From Cyanobacteria bacterium SIG26 (GTDB lineage: Bacteria; Cyanobacteriota; Vampirovibrionia; Gastranaerophilales; Gastranaerophilaceae), in NCBI GenBank assembly GCA_015152555.1, contig SUTS01000001.1, positions 1-64,000 of the forward strand: DNA of 64,000 bases. The letters are read 5' to 3'. The position numbers were made by a program, and so were the translations under genes. The notes under the pieces are model-generated. The model ran no database searches, was not told where the DNA came from, and saw only the letters and a list, made by a program, of their open reading frames with translations. Below are positions 1 to 6,755 of this stretch, piece after piece. Numbering within the stretch: the first letter of the stretch is position 1; each line of letters starts with the position of its first letter.

Positions 1-85
1 GCATAGAAAAAATGCATATTCATATACAAAGCTCCTAACGGCTACTAACAAAAAAATAGTATCACGCAATCAAAAAAAAATCAAA

Positions 86-120
86 CAAAAACAGGTAACC
101 TAAACGATTACCTGTTTTTA
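86..120 (-). terminator. Terminator of rplJ-rplL
   Basis: A 12-bp inverted repeat (87-98 with 108-119) around a nine-base loop. On the minus strand the second arm runs into a T-rich tail. It lies about 25 bases past the rplL stop, so it is a good intrinsic terminator for this operon. Confidence 0.8.
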
Positions 121-143
121 GACAATTTAATCTCGAGATCAAA

Positions 144-515
144 CTATTTGATTTCGATAACAGCACCAGCTGCTTCAAGAGTTTTCTTGATAGCTTCAGC
201 TTCGTCTTTTTTGATGCCTTCTTTAACTGCTTTAGGAGCTGCTTCAACTAAATCTTTAGCTTCTTTCAAGCCTAAACCTGTTAAAGTTCTAACTTCTTTT
301 AATACAGCGATTTTCTTATCAGCTGGAACAGAAGCTAAGATTACAGAAACTTCAGCGTCAGCATCTTCAGCTGGAGCTGCTGCTGCAGGAGCTGCTGCTA
401 CAGCTACTGGAGCAGCTGCAGATACACCAAATTTTTCTTCCATAGCTTTTACTAATTCAGCTGCTTCTAATAATGTTAATTTTTCAATTGATTCTAAAAT
501 TGATTCTACACTCAT
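144..515 (-). CDS. rplL: 50S ribosomal protein L7/L12
   Basis: This is the flexible stalk protein of the large ribosomal subunit, which recruits translation GTPases. The 123-residue product has the usual plan: an N-terminal dimerisation helix (about residues 1-30), an Ala/Pro-rich hinge (about 34-52) and a globular C-terminal domain with the conserved run [13 protein letters not shown] near residue 79. Length is normal for the family. The ATG is preceded by GGAG on the minus strand. It is the second gene after rplJ, about 80 bases downstream and ahead of a terminator, so the two are cotranscribed. Confidence 0.97.
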   Translation of the reverse strand: MSVESILESIEKLTLLEAAELVKAMEEKFGVSAAAPVAVAAAPAAAAPAEDADAEVSVILASVPADKKIAVLKEVRTLTGLGLKEAKDLVEAAPKAVKEGIKKDEAEAIKKTLEAAGAVIEIK

Positions 516-595
516 TGTTTTTCTCCTTTATTTTGTTTTTTATTTTTTACTAATACATTTCTAGGCACAAAGTCCTAATTGGGTTTGCGTATAAA

Positions 596-1117
596 CTACG
601 CAGCTTTTTGATCGCGTACAGCAGCCATTGCTCTTGTAAGCGCTGACATAACGCCGTTGACACAACCAACAATACCTGATGCCGGTGAATTGATTGATCC
701 AAGCATTTTTGCAAAAAGTTCTTCTTTTGATGGAAGTTCTGCCAATGCTTTTGTTTCTGCTTCTGATAACAATTTACCATCTAATACAGCACCAACGATA
801 GCACCTTTTTTAGATTCTTTGATAAATTTTGCAACAGCTTTTGCAGGAGTAACAGGATCTTCAAAACCGAAAGCCAATGCGATAGGGCCTGTCATTTTTT
901 CAGCTAATGCTTCGTATTCAGTACCTTTCACAGCGATTTTTGCCAAAGTGTTTTTTGTAACCATATAATCGCCGCCAGCTTTTTGGATTTCACGTCTTAA
1001 TTTTGTGATATCTTCAACTGTCAAACCTTGATACTCAGTAATAACTGCAACTTGAGCCTTCTCGATTTTTGCTTTTATAGCATCTATTTTTTCTGTTTTA
1101 AATGCTTTTGTTGCCAT
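596..1117 (-). CDS. rplJ: 50S ribosomal protein L10
   Basis: L10 anchors the L7/L12 stalk on 23S rRNA and, in many bacteria, represses its own operon by binding the mRNA leader. The 173-residue product shows the L10 N-terminal pattern (EYQGLTVEDITKLR near residue 29, then TKNTLAKIA near 54) and a helical C-terminal tail that would bind L7/L12. AAAGGAG sits just before the ATG. rplK and rplA are not upstream; the gene is instead the first of a two-gene operon with its own promoter and long leader. Confidence 0.97.
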   Translation of the reverse strand: MATKAFKTEKIDAIKAKIEKAQVAVITEYQGLTVEDITKLRREIQKAGGDYMVTKNTLAKIAVKGTEYEALAEKMTGPIALAFGFEDPVTPAKAVAKFIKESKKGAIVGAVLDGKLLSEAETKALAELPSKEELFAKMLGSINSPASGIVGCVNGVMSALTRAMAAVRDQKAA

Positions 1118-1366
1118 TTTTGCTCCTTTGATTTTACTGTAATTGATTTACATCAATCTGTGTTATCGACCTAAAAACTAAAAAAGATCTTGCTTTTCTA
1201 GTCATTACCGCAAAATCTTACACAAAGTCAATATAATCTATTTACATTTCCAGTGTAACCTCGATTAGCTGATTTCTCACTTAACCTTTCACCGTATCGA
1301 ATAATATTCAAAAACTTGCTACTTTGAACTTTCTATCGGCTGCCGGGACTAATTGTCTGCGGTCAT
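1118..1366 (-). promoter_or_regulatory. L10-leader-like 5' UTR of rplJ-rplL
   Basis: About 250 bases lie between the predicted transcription start and rplJ. The first part of the RNA (plus coordinates about 1330-1366) reads CCGCAGACAA, then CCGGCAGCCGAUAG. This resembles the conserved kink-turn and bulge of L10 leaders, where L10 or the L10-L12 complex binds to give feedback control. The match is by eye and the full fold was not computed. Confidence 0.55.
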
Positions 1367-1372
1367 AGAATG

Positions 1373-1401
1373 ATAATAGAGGAAAAATATAAAAAAATCA
1401 A
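1373..1401 (-). promoter_or_regulatory. Sigma-70-type promoter of rplJ-rplL
   Basis: On the minus strand there is TTGATT (1396-1401), a 17-base spacer and TATTAT (1373-1378). The start point would fall near 1366, directly at the beginning of the L10-leader-like RNA, which supports both calls. Confidence 0.7.
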
Positions 1402-1430
1402 GCACCTAAACCTGTGTCCTCAAATTTCGT

Positions 1431-1436
1431 TATAAT
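1431..1436 (+). promoter_or_regulatory. Possible -10 box ahead of the gene at 1500
   Basis: A perfect TATAAT on the plus strand, with no recognisable -35 at the normal distance. Transcription would start near 1443, giving a leader of about 57 bases before the small gene at 1500. Confidence 0.3.
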
Positions 1437-1499
1437 ACTTAACATTAAATCCCCTAATTCGTGGCAATTTTTTATATTTTTAAGTTTTAATATATATGT

Positions 1500-1802
1500 A
1501 TGGTAGTAGAATATTCTAACAAAAACATGAACTATGAAAAGCCGTTTGTTAACGGTGTTGTTGCAACGCCGTCAAAAATTCAACGTGAAAATTATTACAA
1601 TTCACAATGCGGTCGACAGTTATTTAATGATATTCACCACGATGTATACACCAGAGTTGAAGCTGCCCCGCCTCCAAAATACGGAGAATTCCCTACCATC
1701 CTTAAATATGCACTTGGTGTTACAGGATTAACTTCCGTTATTCTTTTTAGAAAAAATATCTGGAAATACTTAAAATCCTTTATAAAAAGTTTCTCAAAAT
1801 AA
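1500..1802 (+). CDS. Hypothetical small membrane protein
   Basis: I do not recognise this 100-residue product. It has a hydrophilic N-terminal two-thirds and one likely membrane segment near residues 65-84 (FPTILKYALGVTGLTSVILF), followed by a short Lys-rich tail, so the tail is probably cytoplasmic. The start is uncertain: there is no clear ribosome binding site before the ATG at 1500, and a second ATG at 1527 gives a product nine residues shorter. It stands alone and converges with the phosphatase gene, with stops almost touching. Confidence 0.55.
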   Translation: MVVEYSNKNMNYEKPFVNGVVATPSKIQRENYYNSQCGRQLFNDIHHDVYTRVEAAPPPKYGEFPTILKYALGVTGLTSVILFRKNIWKYLKSFIKSFSK

Positions 1803-2633
1803 CTATTCTTCGACTTCAAATTCTCTTAATTGAGTATAAATTATCGGCGAAAACTCTTTCGTTGTAATAATATCAACGATTTTATAAGAATGCGGCAAAG
1901 CTTGTAATGAAGGAGAGGCAATATGATAAACCCCATCATTCATGTGCTCAGCATTAGTGTGGAAATGACCGGAAATTACAGCCAAAACATTATGATGTTT
2001 TGACAATAATTCTTGATATTGTTCAACCCTATACGTTTTATGGGATTTTATGCGGTGCTCCATACCTTGAGGGTATTCGACCGGAAAATGTTGAAATATA
2101 ACAACATCTTTTTGCGCGTGTTTAGTTAATCTGTCTTCAAGCCAATTTAGTGTATCTTTTCTGTAATAACCGACAGTTCCGGGTATTACTTCTTTTGCTC
2201 CGTCAACAATCAAAAAAACAAAACCCTCTTTTTTAAACTCATAATTTGGTTTACGTTGCGGATATAAAATATTACGCTGACGCAAAACCTCATAATATCT
2301 TGTTTTTGACAAACCATTTGACTTATAAACATCATGATTACCTAAAACCACATAATATGGTACTTTTAATTTACTCGCAATTTTTACAAATGCTTTTAAA
2401 TTTTCTTCGTTCGGATTATTAATATTATCACCGGTGAAAACAACAAACGCGACATCAGGTTGATTATTTATATCTTTAATAGCGCTTTTCAAGACTTTTT
2501 GAGAAAATTCAGAACCTGCTGATAAATGAGCGTCAGAAACTTGTACAAACTTTATATTTTCTGCATAAACATTTTGTACAGTAAAAATAGCCCACAACAT
2601 AAATGTCACAAATAAAGTTAAAAGCTTTTTCAT
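1803..2633 (-). CDS. Secreted calcineurin-like metallophosphoesterase
   Basis: This is a probable two-metal phosphoesterase acting outside the cytoplasmic membrane; the substrate is unknown. Residues 1-24 form a signal peptide (basic start, hydrophobic core, cleavage probably after VYA). The family metal-binding motifs are all present: DAH at 34-36, GDN at 68-70, GNHD at 98-101, QH near 181-182 and GHFH at 222-225. The 276-residue length is normal for a single catalytic domain. A GGGAGA site precedes the ATG. It has no operon partners; the divergent neighbour is rqcP. Confidence 0.88.
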   Translation of the reverse strand: MKKLLTLFVTFMLWAIFTVQNVYAENIKFVQVSDAHLSAGSEFSQKVLKSAIKDINNQPDVAFVVFTGDNINNPNEENLKAFVKIASKLKVPYYVVLGNHDVYKSNGLSKTRYYEVLRQRNILYPQRKPNYEFKKEGFVFLIVDGAKEVIPGTVGYYRKDTLNWLEDRLTKHAQKDVVIFQHFPVEYPQGMEHRIKSHKTYRVEQYQELLSKHHNVLAVISGHFHTNAEHMNDGVYHIASPSLQALPHSYKIVDIITTKEFSPIIYTQLREFEVEE

Positions 2634-2708
2634 AAAATCACATTCTCCCTTATAAGAATTATAACATAAAATTTTAATATATGCTAAAATAAATATCAGG
2701 AGATAATT

Positions 2709-2954
2709 ATGAGATTAGATAAATTTTTAAAAGTTTCAAGATTAATAAAACGCAGAACAGTTGCAAACGAAGTTTCTGAAATGGGCAGAGTTCTTATCAA
2801 CGGCAACAGTGCAAAGCCGGCAAAACAAATAAAGGAAAATGATATTATTACAATAGAATATGCCAACAGAACAGTCCAAGCAAAAGTATTAAAAGTACCT
2901 AATGGAAATGTCAGTATCCAAGAATCCTCAACACTTTATGAAATTATTGAGTAA
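2709..2954 (+). CDS. rqcP: S4-domain RNA-binding protein, RqcP/YabO type
   Basis: This 81-residue protein is essentially one S4 RNA-binding domain, starting MRLDKFLKVSRLIKRRT, which is the S4 signature, with GRVLINGNSAKP in the middle. Proteins of this size and sequence are RqcP (YabO), which helps RqcH elongate C-terminal tails on stalled nascent chains on the 50S subunit; Hsp15 is a relative but longer. AGGAG lies eight bases before the ATG. rqcH is not in the window, so the functional name rests on family resemblance. Confidence 0.85.
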   Translation: MRLDKFLKVSRLIKRRTVANEVSEMGRVLINGNSAKPAKQIKENDIITIEYANRTVQAKVLKVPNGNVSIQESSTLYEIIE

Positions 2955-3698
2955 TTACTTTTTAGCGCAACTTGTTTGGGTTTTCCAATCCAAATCACAG
3001 TGCAAATAGTCCATATTACCGTTTTTCAACACCCACCACGCACAGCCTACAGCTTGCTGATTTGAATTTAATTTACAATCGTTTTTAGTTAAATATTCAT
3101 AAGCATTACGCGGAACAATTCGTTCTTTTGTCGAATTTTCTATCTTAAAAAAGAACATATCATGACCATACTGATTTGGTTTTTTAGGACCATTTATATC
3201 AATCCCAATTTCCACCCAATTTGCGCGTTGATTTGGACTTGTTTGAATAATAATCATAGACCCATCCATTAAAAGAACGGACGAATTAGTATTCCCGGTT
3301 TGATTTGAATATCCAGATTTAGGTTCCAATTTAGAGTAATACGCACCTAAGTCACCGGTTCCACCTTGTTTTACAAAGCACGCTTTTTTATTACCTTTGC
3401 AATCAATTGAAATTTTTAAATACGGCATCAACCGTTCCAAAAATGCACGCTTCGATTCCGAATTTGTCCAATCAAAATCTGCTCGAAAACCTTGCCCCCA
3501 TTCTTCCTGAGCTAACCTATAAGCTTCTGTTAATACAGAATATGCTCGTTTTAATTTGACAACATTTGCACGTTCTGTATATTTCTGTAGCAAAGTTGGA
3601 ATAGTCATCGCAGCAACTATACCGATTACGCCTATTGTTATAAGAACCTCCGGCAAGGTGAACGCCGCTTTTTTCCCGCTCCTAATTGACTCTTCCAA
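2955..3698 (-). CDS. Type IV pilin-like/pseudopilin protein, 5' end overrun by a repeat
   Basis: The product carries a class III prepilin leader. A short basic N-terminus ends in KKA, followed by FTLPEVLITIGVIGIVAAM with the conserved Glu at mature position 5. A prepilin peptidase would cut before Phe, and the hydrophobic helix would pack into a fibre. The soluble part is rich in aromatic residues and has several Cys. The reading frame stays open to 3992, but that extension is only translated intergenic repeat (SPHPNPPQPGREQ). I therefore place the start at the TTG at 3698, where AGGGA lies about nine bases upstream; this gives 247 residues. The start is uncertain. Confidence 0.75.
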   Translation of the reverse strand: MEESIRSGKKAAFTLPEVLITIGVIGIVAAMTIPTLLQKYTERANVVKLKRAYSVLTEAYRLAQEEWGQGFRADFDWTNSESKRAFLERLMPYLKISIDCKGNKKACFVKQGGTGDLGAYYSKLEPKSGYSNQTGNTNSSVLLMDGSMIIIQTSPNQRANWVEIGIDINGPKKPNQYGHDMFFFKIENSTKERIVPRNAYEYLTKNDCKLNSNQQAVGCAWWVLKNGNMDYLHCDLDWKTQTSCAKK

Positions 3699-3699
3699 A

Positions 3700-3830
3700 T
3701 GTTTCTTCCCTGGATGGGAGTGTGCCCAAAGCTCCCCTCCCTGGATGGGGGTGGGGATGGGGTGACGTAATTGTTCCCTCCCTGGCTGGGGAGGGTTAGG
3801 GTGGGGTGATGTAAATGGTAACGTCATTCT
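3700..3830. repeat. Dispersed GC-rich repeat (CCCTCCCTGG-type), two units
   Basis: Units with the core CCCTCCCTGGATGGGG or CCCTCCCTGGCTGGGG, followed by GGGTGGGGTGA, occur at about 3733-3763 and 3776-3812. They stand out against the AT-rich background. The same family recurs at 4160-4310 and 29240-29465. The left edge reaches the start of the prepilin gene at 2955-3698. The core can fold as a hairpin (CCCTCCC with GGGGAGGG). Confidence 0.8.
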
Positions 3831-3894
3831 GAGGGGGTAAATATTGCTACCAACCGTGGTATAGTTTGTAAAACCAATGTGCTCCGCAAGGAGT

Positions 3895-3975
3895 GAATAT
3901 ATTGGCATCTTTCCGTCTCGTTCGACCCTCGTCATTCTGAGGGCTTTAGCCCGAAGAATCTCATAAAATTTATTA
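3895..3975. repeat. Short hairpin repeats (CATTCTGAGGG-type)
   Basis: CTCCGCAAGGAG (3891-3902) is a small palindrome. GTCATTCTGAGGGCTTTAGC starts near 3929, and a partial GTCATTCTGAGGG occurs at 3822. Related forms (GTCATTCCG..., GTCATTCTGAGC...) recur at 25,217, 26,658 and 29,530. They look like short non-coding repeat elements. Confidence 0.55.
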
Positions 3976-4021
3976 CACTGAAGGATAGCCAAAAACCTTG
4001 CTACAAGACTATTAGAGGTTA

Positions 4022-4032
4022 CCCCCCCCCCC
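4022..4032. repeat. Run of eleven C in repeat-rich intergenic DNA
   Basis: A homopolymer of eleven C is exceptional in this AT-rich DNA and prone to slippage. No gene is close enough to make it an obvious contingency tract. The space 3993-4472 otherwise holds only repeats and one operator-like inverted repeat. Confidence 0.85.
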
Positions 4033-4154
4033 TAAACCATTGCTATATCTACGTTTCACCATTATCAACCCTCCGTATTCTTATTACTTTATTATTATAT
4101 CAGGGGAGAAATGTTATGGCAATAGTGAAATTTTCTCAAACCAATGTTTTCATG

Positions 4155-4310
4155 ATAAATTCCCCTCCCTGGATGGGGAGGGAACAAACTCTTATCACCC
4201 CAATCCCATCCTTACCTCTCAGCAAAACAATTAAGTATTGTTTTGCTTCGATAGAGTCAATGCATGGTGGGAACTAACTCTTTTAACCCCACCCCGGATG
4301 TTGGCATAAA
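4155..4310. repeat. Second copy of the GC-rich dispersed repeat with a hairpin
   Basis: This copy contains CCCTCCCTGGATGGGGAGGG (from about 4163), the text ATCACCCCAATCCCATCC, and a perfect 11-bp hairpin AGCAAAACAAT/ATTGTTTTGCT (about 4217-4243, loop TAAGT), then TAACCCCACCCCGG. The hairpin block recurs in reverse orientation at about 29,310-29,340, so this is a composite mobile-type repeat. Confidence 0.8.
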
Positions 4311-4369
4311 CCTCAATTTATACAAAATGTAAAGTTATGTAAATCTCGAACGACTTGTTAAAAACCTTG

Positions 4370-4405
4370 CCTAACCTAAACTTCAAAGATTTTGCACAGG
4401 TTAGG
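4370..4405. promoter_or_regulatory. Inverted repeat upstream of the small HTH gene
   Basis: CCTAACCT (4370-4377) and AGGTTAGG (4398-4405) form a perfect 8-bp inverted repeat with a 20-base spacer, about 70 bases before the HTH gene at 4473. TTGCAC (4393-4398) overlaps the right arm and could be part of a promoter. It could be an operator or a weak hairpin. Confidence 0.35.
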
Positions 4406-4472
4406 GAATTATTATTAAACTTTTGCGCCAATTTTTGGTTTAATAACATTATGACCAATATAAGGAGGGTAC

Positions 4473-4637
4473 ATGATTTTAACAAAACAGGAAATGGAAA
4501 TATTAGAATATATTTGTAAAGGGCTAAACAACTCAAAAATAGCAATGGAACTTTCAATAACACGAGCAACCGTAAAAGCTCACATCTATTCTATAATGCG
4601 CAAATTAAGAAATCGTACAAATTCTTATGACGATTAA
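4473..4637 (+). CDS. Stand-alone LuxR-type HTH protein, 54 residues
   Basis: This is a small DNA-binding protein with only the LuxR/GerE-type helix-turn-helix. The sequence begins [20 protein letters not shown] and continues [20 protein letters not shown], then IMRKLRN. It has the family's LT..E.EIL..I..G start, the SKIA..L second helix and the TVK.HI..I..KL recognition helix. There is no receiver or sensing domain. AAGGAGGG lies four bases before the ATG, a very strong ribosome binding site. Its 3' end overlaps the convergent trpB by four bases. It probably acts as a transcription regulator, perhaps as a dimer; the target is unknown. Confidence 0.85.
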   Translation: MILTKQEMEILEYICKGLNNSKIAMELSITRATVKAHIYSIMRKLRNRTNSYDD

Positions 4638-5824
4638 GATTTAACCCCGGAAGCTAATACATAAGCAATATCTTTATCTCCTCGACCTGACAAATTTATC
4701 AAAATCGATTTTTCAGGATTTAATTTTGCATATTTAAGCCCATAAGCTACCGCGTGTGAACTTTCTAAAGCAGGAATTATACCTTCGGTTTTAGAGAGCT
4801 CAAAAAAGGCCTCAAGAGCTTCCTTATCATCAACTGCAACATAATTTACTCTATTAATTTCTTTTAAATAGCAATGTTTTGGACCGATGCCGGGATAATC
4901 CAAACCACTTGCTACAGAATATGCATCAGCGACATTTCCGTTTTCATCTTGCAATAATTTGCATTTAAACCCGTGGATAATTCCATCTTTGCCGTAAGTC
5001 ATACTCGCAGCATTACTACCAAGAACTTCACCTTTACCAAGCGGTTCCACTCCATAAATTTTAACATCCTCATCAGCAATAAACCCGTTGAATAAACCCA
5101 AAGAATTACTGCCGCCCCCAACACAAGCAACAATTGCATCCGGCAACTTATTAGTCAATTCAAGGATTTGTTCTCTTGCTTCTTTACCAATAACTGTTTG
5201 AAAATACTCAACAATCATTGGAAAAGGATGTGGCCCGACTACAGAACCTATTGCATAAAATGCAGTTTCCAACTCTCTCATATATGCTCCAAGAGCTTCA
5301 TCCACCGCTTCTTTTAATGTTTTTTGGCCTTTTGAAACAGGTACAATATTAGCACCTAAAACTCTCATTTTATCAACATTTGGAGTCTCTTTTGCGATAT
5401 CAACTTCTCCCATATAAATATCACATTCAAGCCCCATCAAAGCTGCAGATGTTGCAATCGCAACACCGTGCTGACCTGCACCGGTTTCTGCAATTAACTT
5501 CTTTTTACCCATTTTTTTTGCAAGAAGAGCTTGTCCTAACGAATGATTAATTTTATGAGCGCCGGTGTGATTCAAATCTTCTCTTTTTAAATATATTTGA
5601 GCTCCGTATTTTTGTGATAAATTTTTTGCATAATAAACCGATGTTGGGCGCCCGACATAATGTTGTAATAAATACAAAAACTCATGTTCAAATTCCGGTG
5701 TATTTTTAAGCTTCAAAAATTCTTCAGTAATTTTATTTAATTCACACTTTAGATTATCAGGAATAAATTGACCGCCATAATTTCCGTAAAATCCATTTTT
5801 ATCAGGTAACATATTATTTGCCAT
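4634..5824 (-). CDS. trpB: Tryptophan synthase beta chain
   Basis: This PLP enzyme joins indole and serine to make tryptophan. The 396-residue length and motifs fit the standard TrpB1 group: [14 protein letters not shown] with the PLP Lys at 91, the GGGSNSLG phosphate-binding loop near residue 235 and ETGAGQHG near 113. GGAGA precedes the ATG. No trpA or other trp gene lies next to it; it is a single gene, so the alpha subunit must be elsewhere or indole must come from outside. It converges with the small HTH gene. Confidence 0.95.
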   Translation of the reverse strand: MANNMLPDKNGFYGNYGGQFIPDNLKCELNKITEEFLKLKNTPEFEHEFLYLLQHYVGRPTSVYYAKNLSQKYGAQIYLKREDLNHTGAHKINHSLGQALLAKKMGKKKLIAETGAGQHGVAIATSAALMGLECDIYMGEVDIAKETPNVDKMRVLGANIVPVSKGQKTLKEAVDEALGAYMRELETAFYAIGSVVGPHPFPMIVEYFQTVIGKEAREQILELTNKLPDAIVACVGGGSNSLGLFNGFIADEDVKIYGVEPLGKGEVLGSNAASMTYGKDGIIHGFKCKLLQDENGNVADAYSVASGLDYPGIGPKHCYLKEINRVNYVAVDDKEALEAFFELSKTEGIIPALESSHAVAYGLKYAKLNPEKSILINLSGRGDKDIAYVLASGVKS

Positions 5825-5884
5825 AAATATTTAATTTCTCCGACTTTGATATATATATTTCAAACTAATAACAACCATAGCAGC

Positions 5885-6643
5885 TTATTTTGTAGAAGAA
5901 AGAACAAATTTTGCCGCATTTGATGCCGGTTCTACAATAGCATCATGAAAAACAATAGGATAAATATCTGTTAAGTTTTGCCTATTATTTTCGACTCTAC
6001 AAGGAACTTCCGGAGTTGCGGAAGTTTCTCCTTCCGTACAATTAACTTCTCTATTTGGGGGCTCTATACCATTTACATCGATATATCCTATACATTGCTT
6101 AAGTCCCATTAGACGTTCATCCGTACTACCCAAAGATTTTGACGTTGTTAAAATTGCATTGGTTAAAGATGTACCTGCAGGAACCGAACAATTCACAGCT
6201 TCGTCAGGAATAGCAACAATTGCTCCGTCCGGTAGAACAAACACCCAATCTCTAAGTTGAATATTTTTTATTGTTGGCATTTCTTCAAATGGTAAATCAG
6301 CATAAGACTGTCCATTTGACATTTTCATATGATACATTTTCCTATAACTTGTACCTGTTAATGTACTATTCAATATTGCGCAAAGAGAATCTGTATCTAA
6401 AATACTTCCCGGAGTCTCATCATCACAAAGCTGGCTCATATCACCATAATTTACATTATATTGAGTTTGTGCTAACAAGCCTGCTTCATTCAATGTTGTT
6501 AAAGTCTTTTTATACTGAGTACGAAATTTTGCGCCATTTGTATTTGATATCAAATTAGGTATAGTCATTGCTGCAACAACACCAATAATACCTAATGTAA
6601 TTAAGATTTCCGCAAGTGTAAATGCTAATTTTTTATTTGACAT
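5885..6643 (-). CDS. Type IV pilin-like/pseudopilin protein
   Basis: The 252-residue product has a class III prepilin leader: MSNKKLA, then FTLAEILITLGIIGVVAAMT with Glu at mature position 5. After the hydrophobic helix comes a soluble domain with at least six Cys, which may form disulphides. The frame opens at a TTG at 6661, but AAGGAG lies just ahead of the ATG at 6643, which I chose. It is one of two such genes here, with no pilus assembly genes nearby. It is probably a minor pilin or surface fibre subunit; the exact role is unknown. Confidence 0.85.
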   Translation of the reverse strand: MSNKKLAFTLAEILITLGIIGVVAAMTIPNLISNTNGAKFRTQYKKTLTTLNEAGLLAQTQYNVNYGDMSQLCDDETPGSILDTDSLCAILNSTLTGTSYRKMYHMKMSNGQSYADLPFEEMPTIKNIQLRDWVFVLPDGAIVAIPDEAVNCSVPAGTSLTNAILTTSKSLGSTDERLMGLKQCIGYIDVNGIEPPNREVNCTEGETSATPEVPCRVENNRQNLTDIYPIVFHDAIVEPASNAAKFVLSSTK

Positions 6644-6666
6644 ATTCAGCTCCTTCTCCAAAACAA

Positions 6667-6695
6667 ATTATAACATATTTAATCCGCACTTACAA
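6667..6695 (-). promoter_or_regulatory. Promoter of the prepilin-like gene at 5885-6643
   Basis: Minus strand: TTGTAA (6690-6695), a 17-base spacer and TATAAT (6667-6672). The start would fall near 6660, giving a short leader of about 17 bases that contains the AAGGAG site. Confidence 0.6.
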
Positions 6696-6755
6696 TATTA
6701 AAACCTTTACGAAACACCACAATATATGATAATATAACAACAGAAGGTTTAAAAT

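Noticed and set aside
62-247. 61-residue minus frame at the left edge
   Set aside because: It overlaps the rplL terminator and the rplL 3' end in another frame; Lys/Leu-only composition.
148-968. Plus-strand reading frames across rplL and rplJ
   Set aside because: They are antisense shadows of clear ribosomal protein genes.
3699-3992. N-terminal extension of the prepilin frame as protein
   Set aside because: It is translated intergenic repeat (Pro/His-rich), with no homology expected upstream of a pilin leader.
4040-4234. Frames in the repeat-rich gap before trpB
   Set aside because: They cover repeat units and lack ribosome binding sites; the real gene there is the short HTH gene at 4473.
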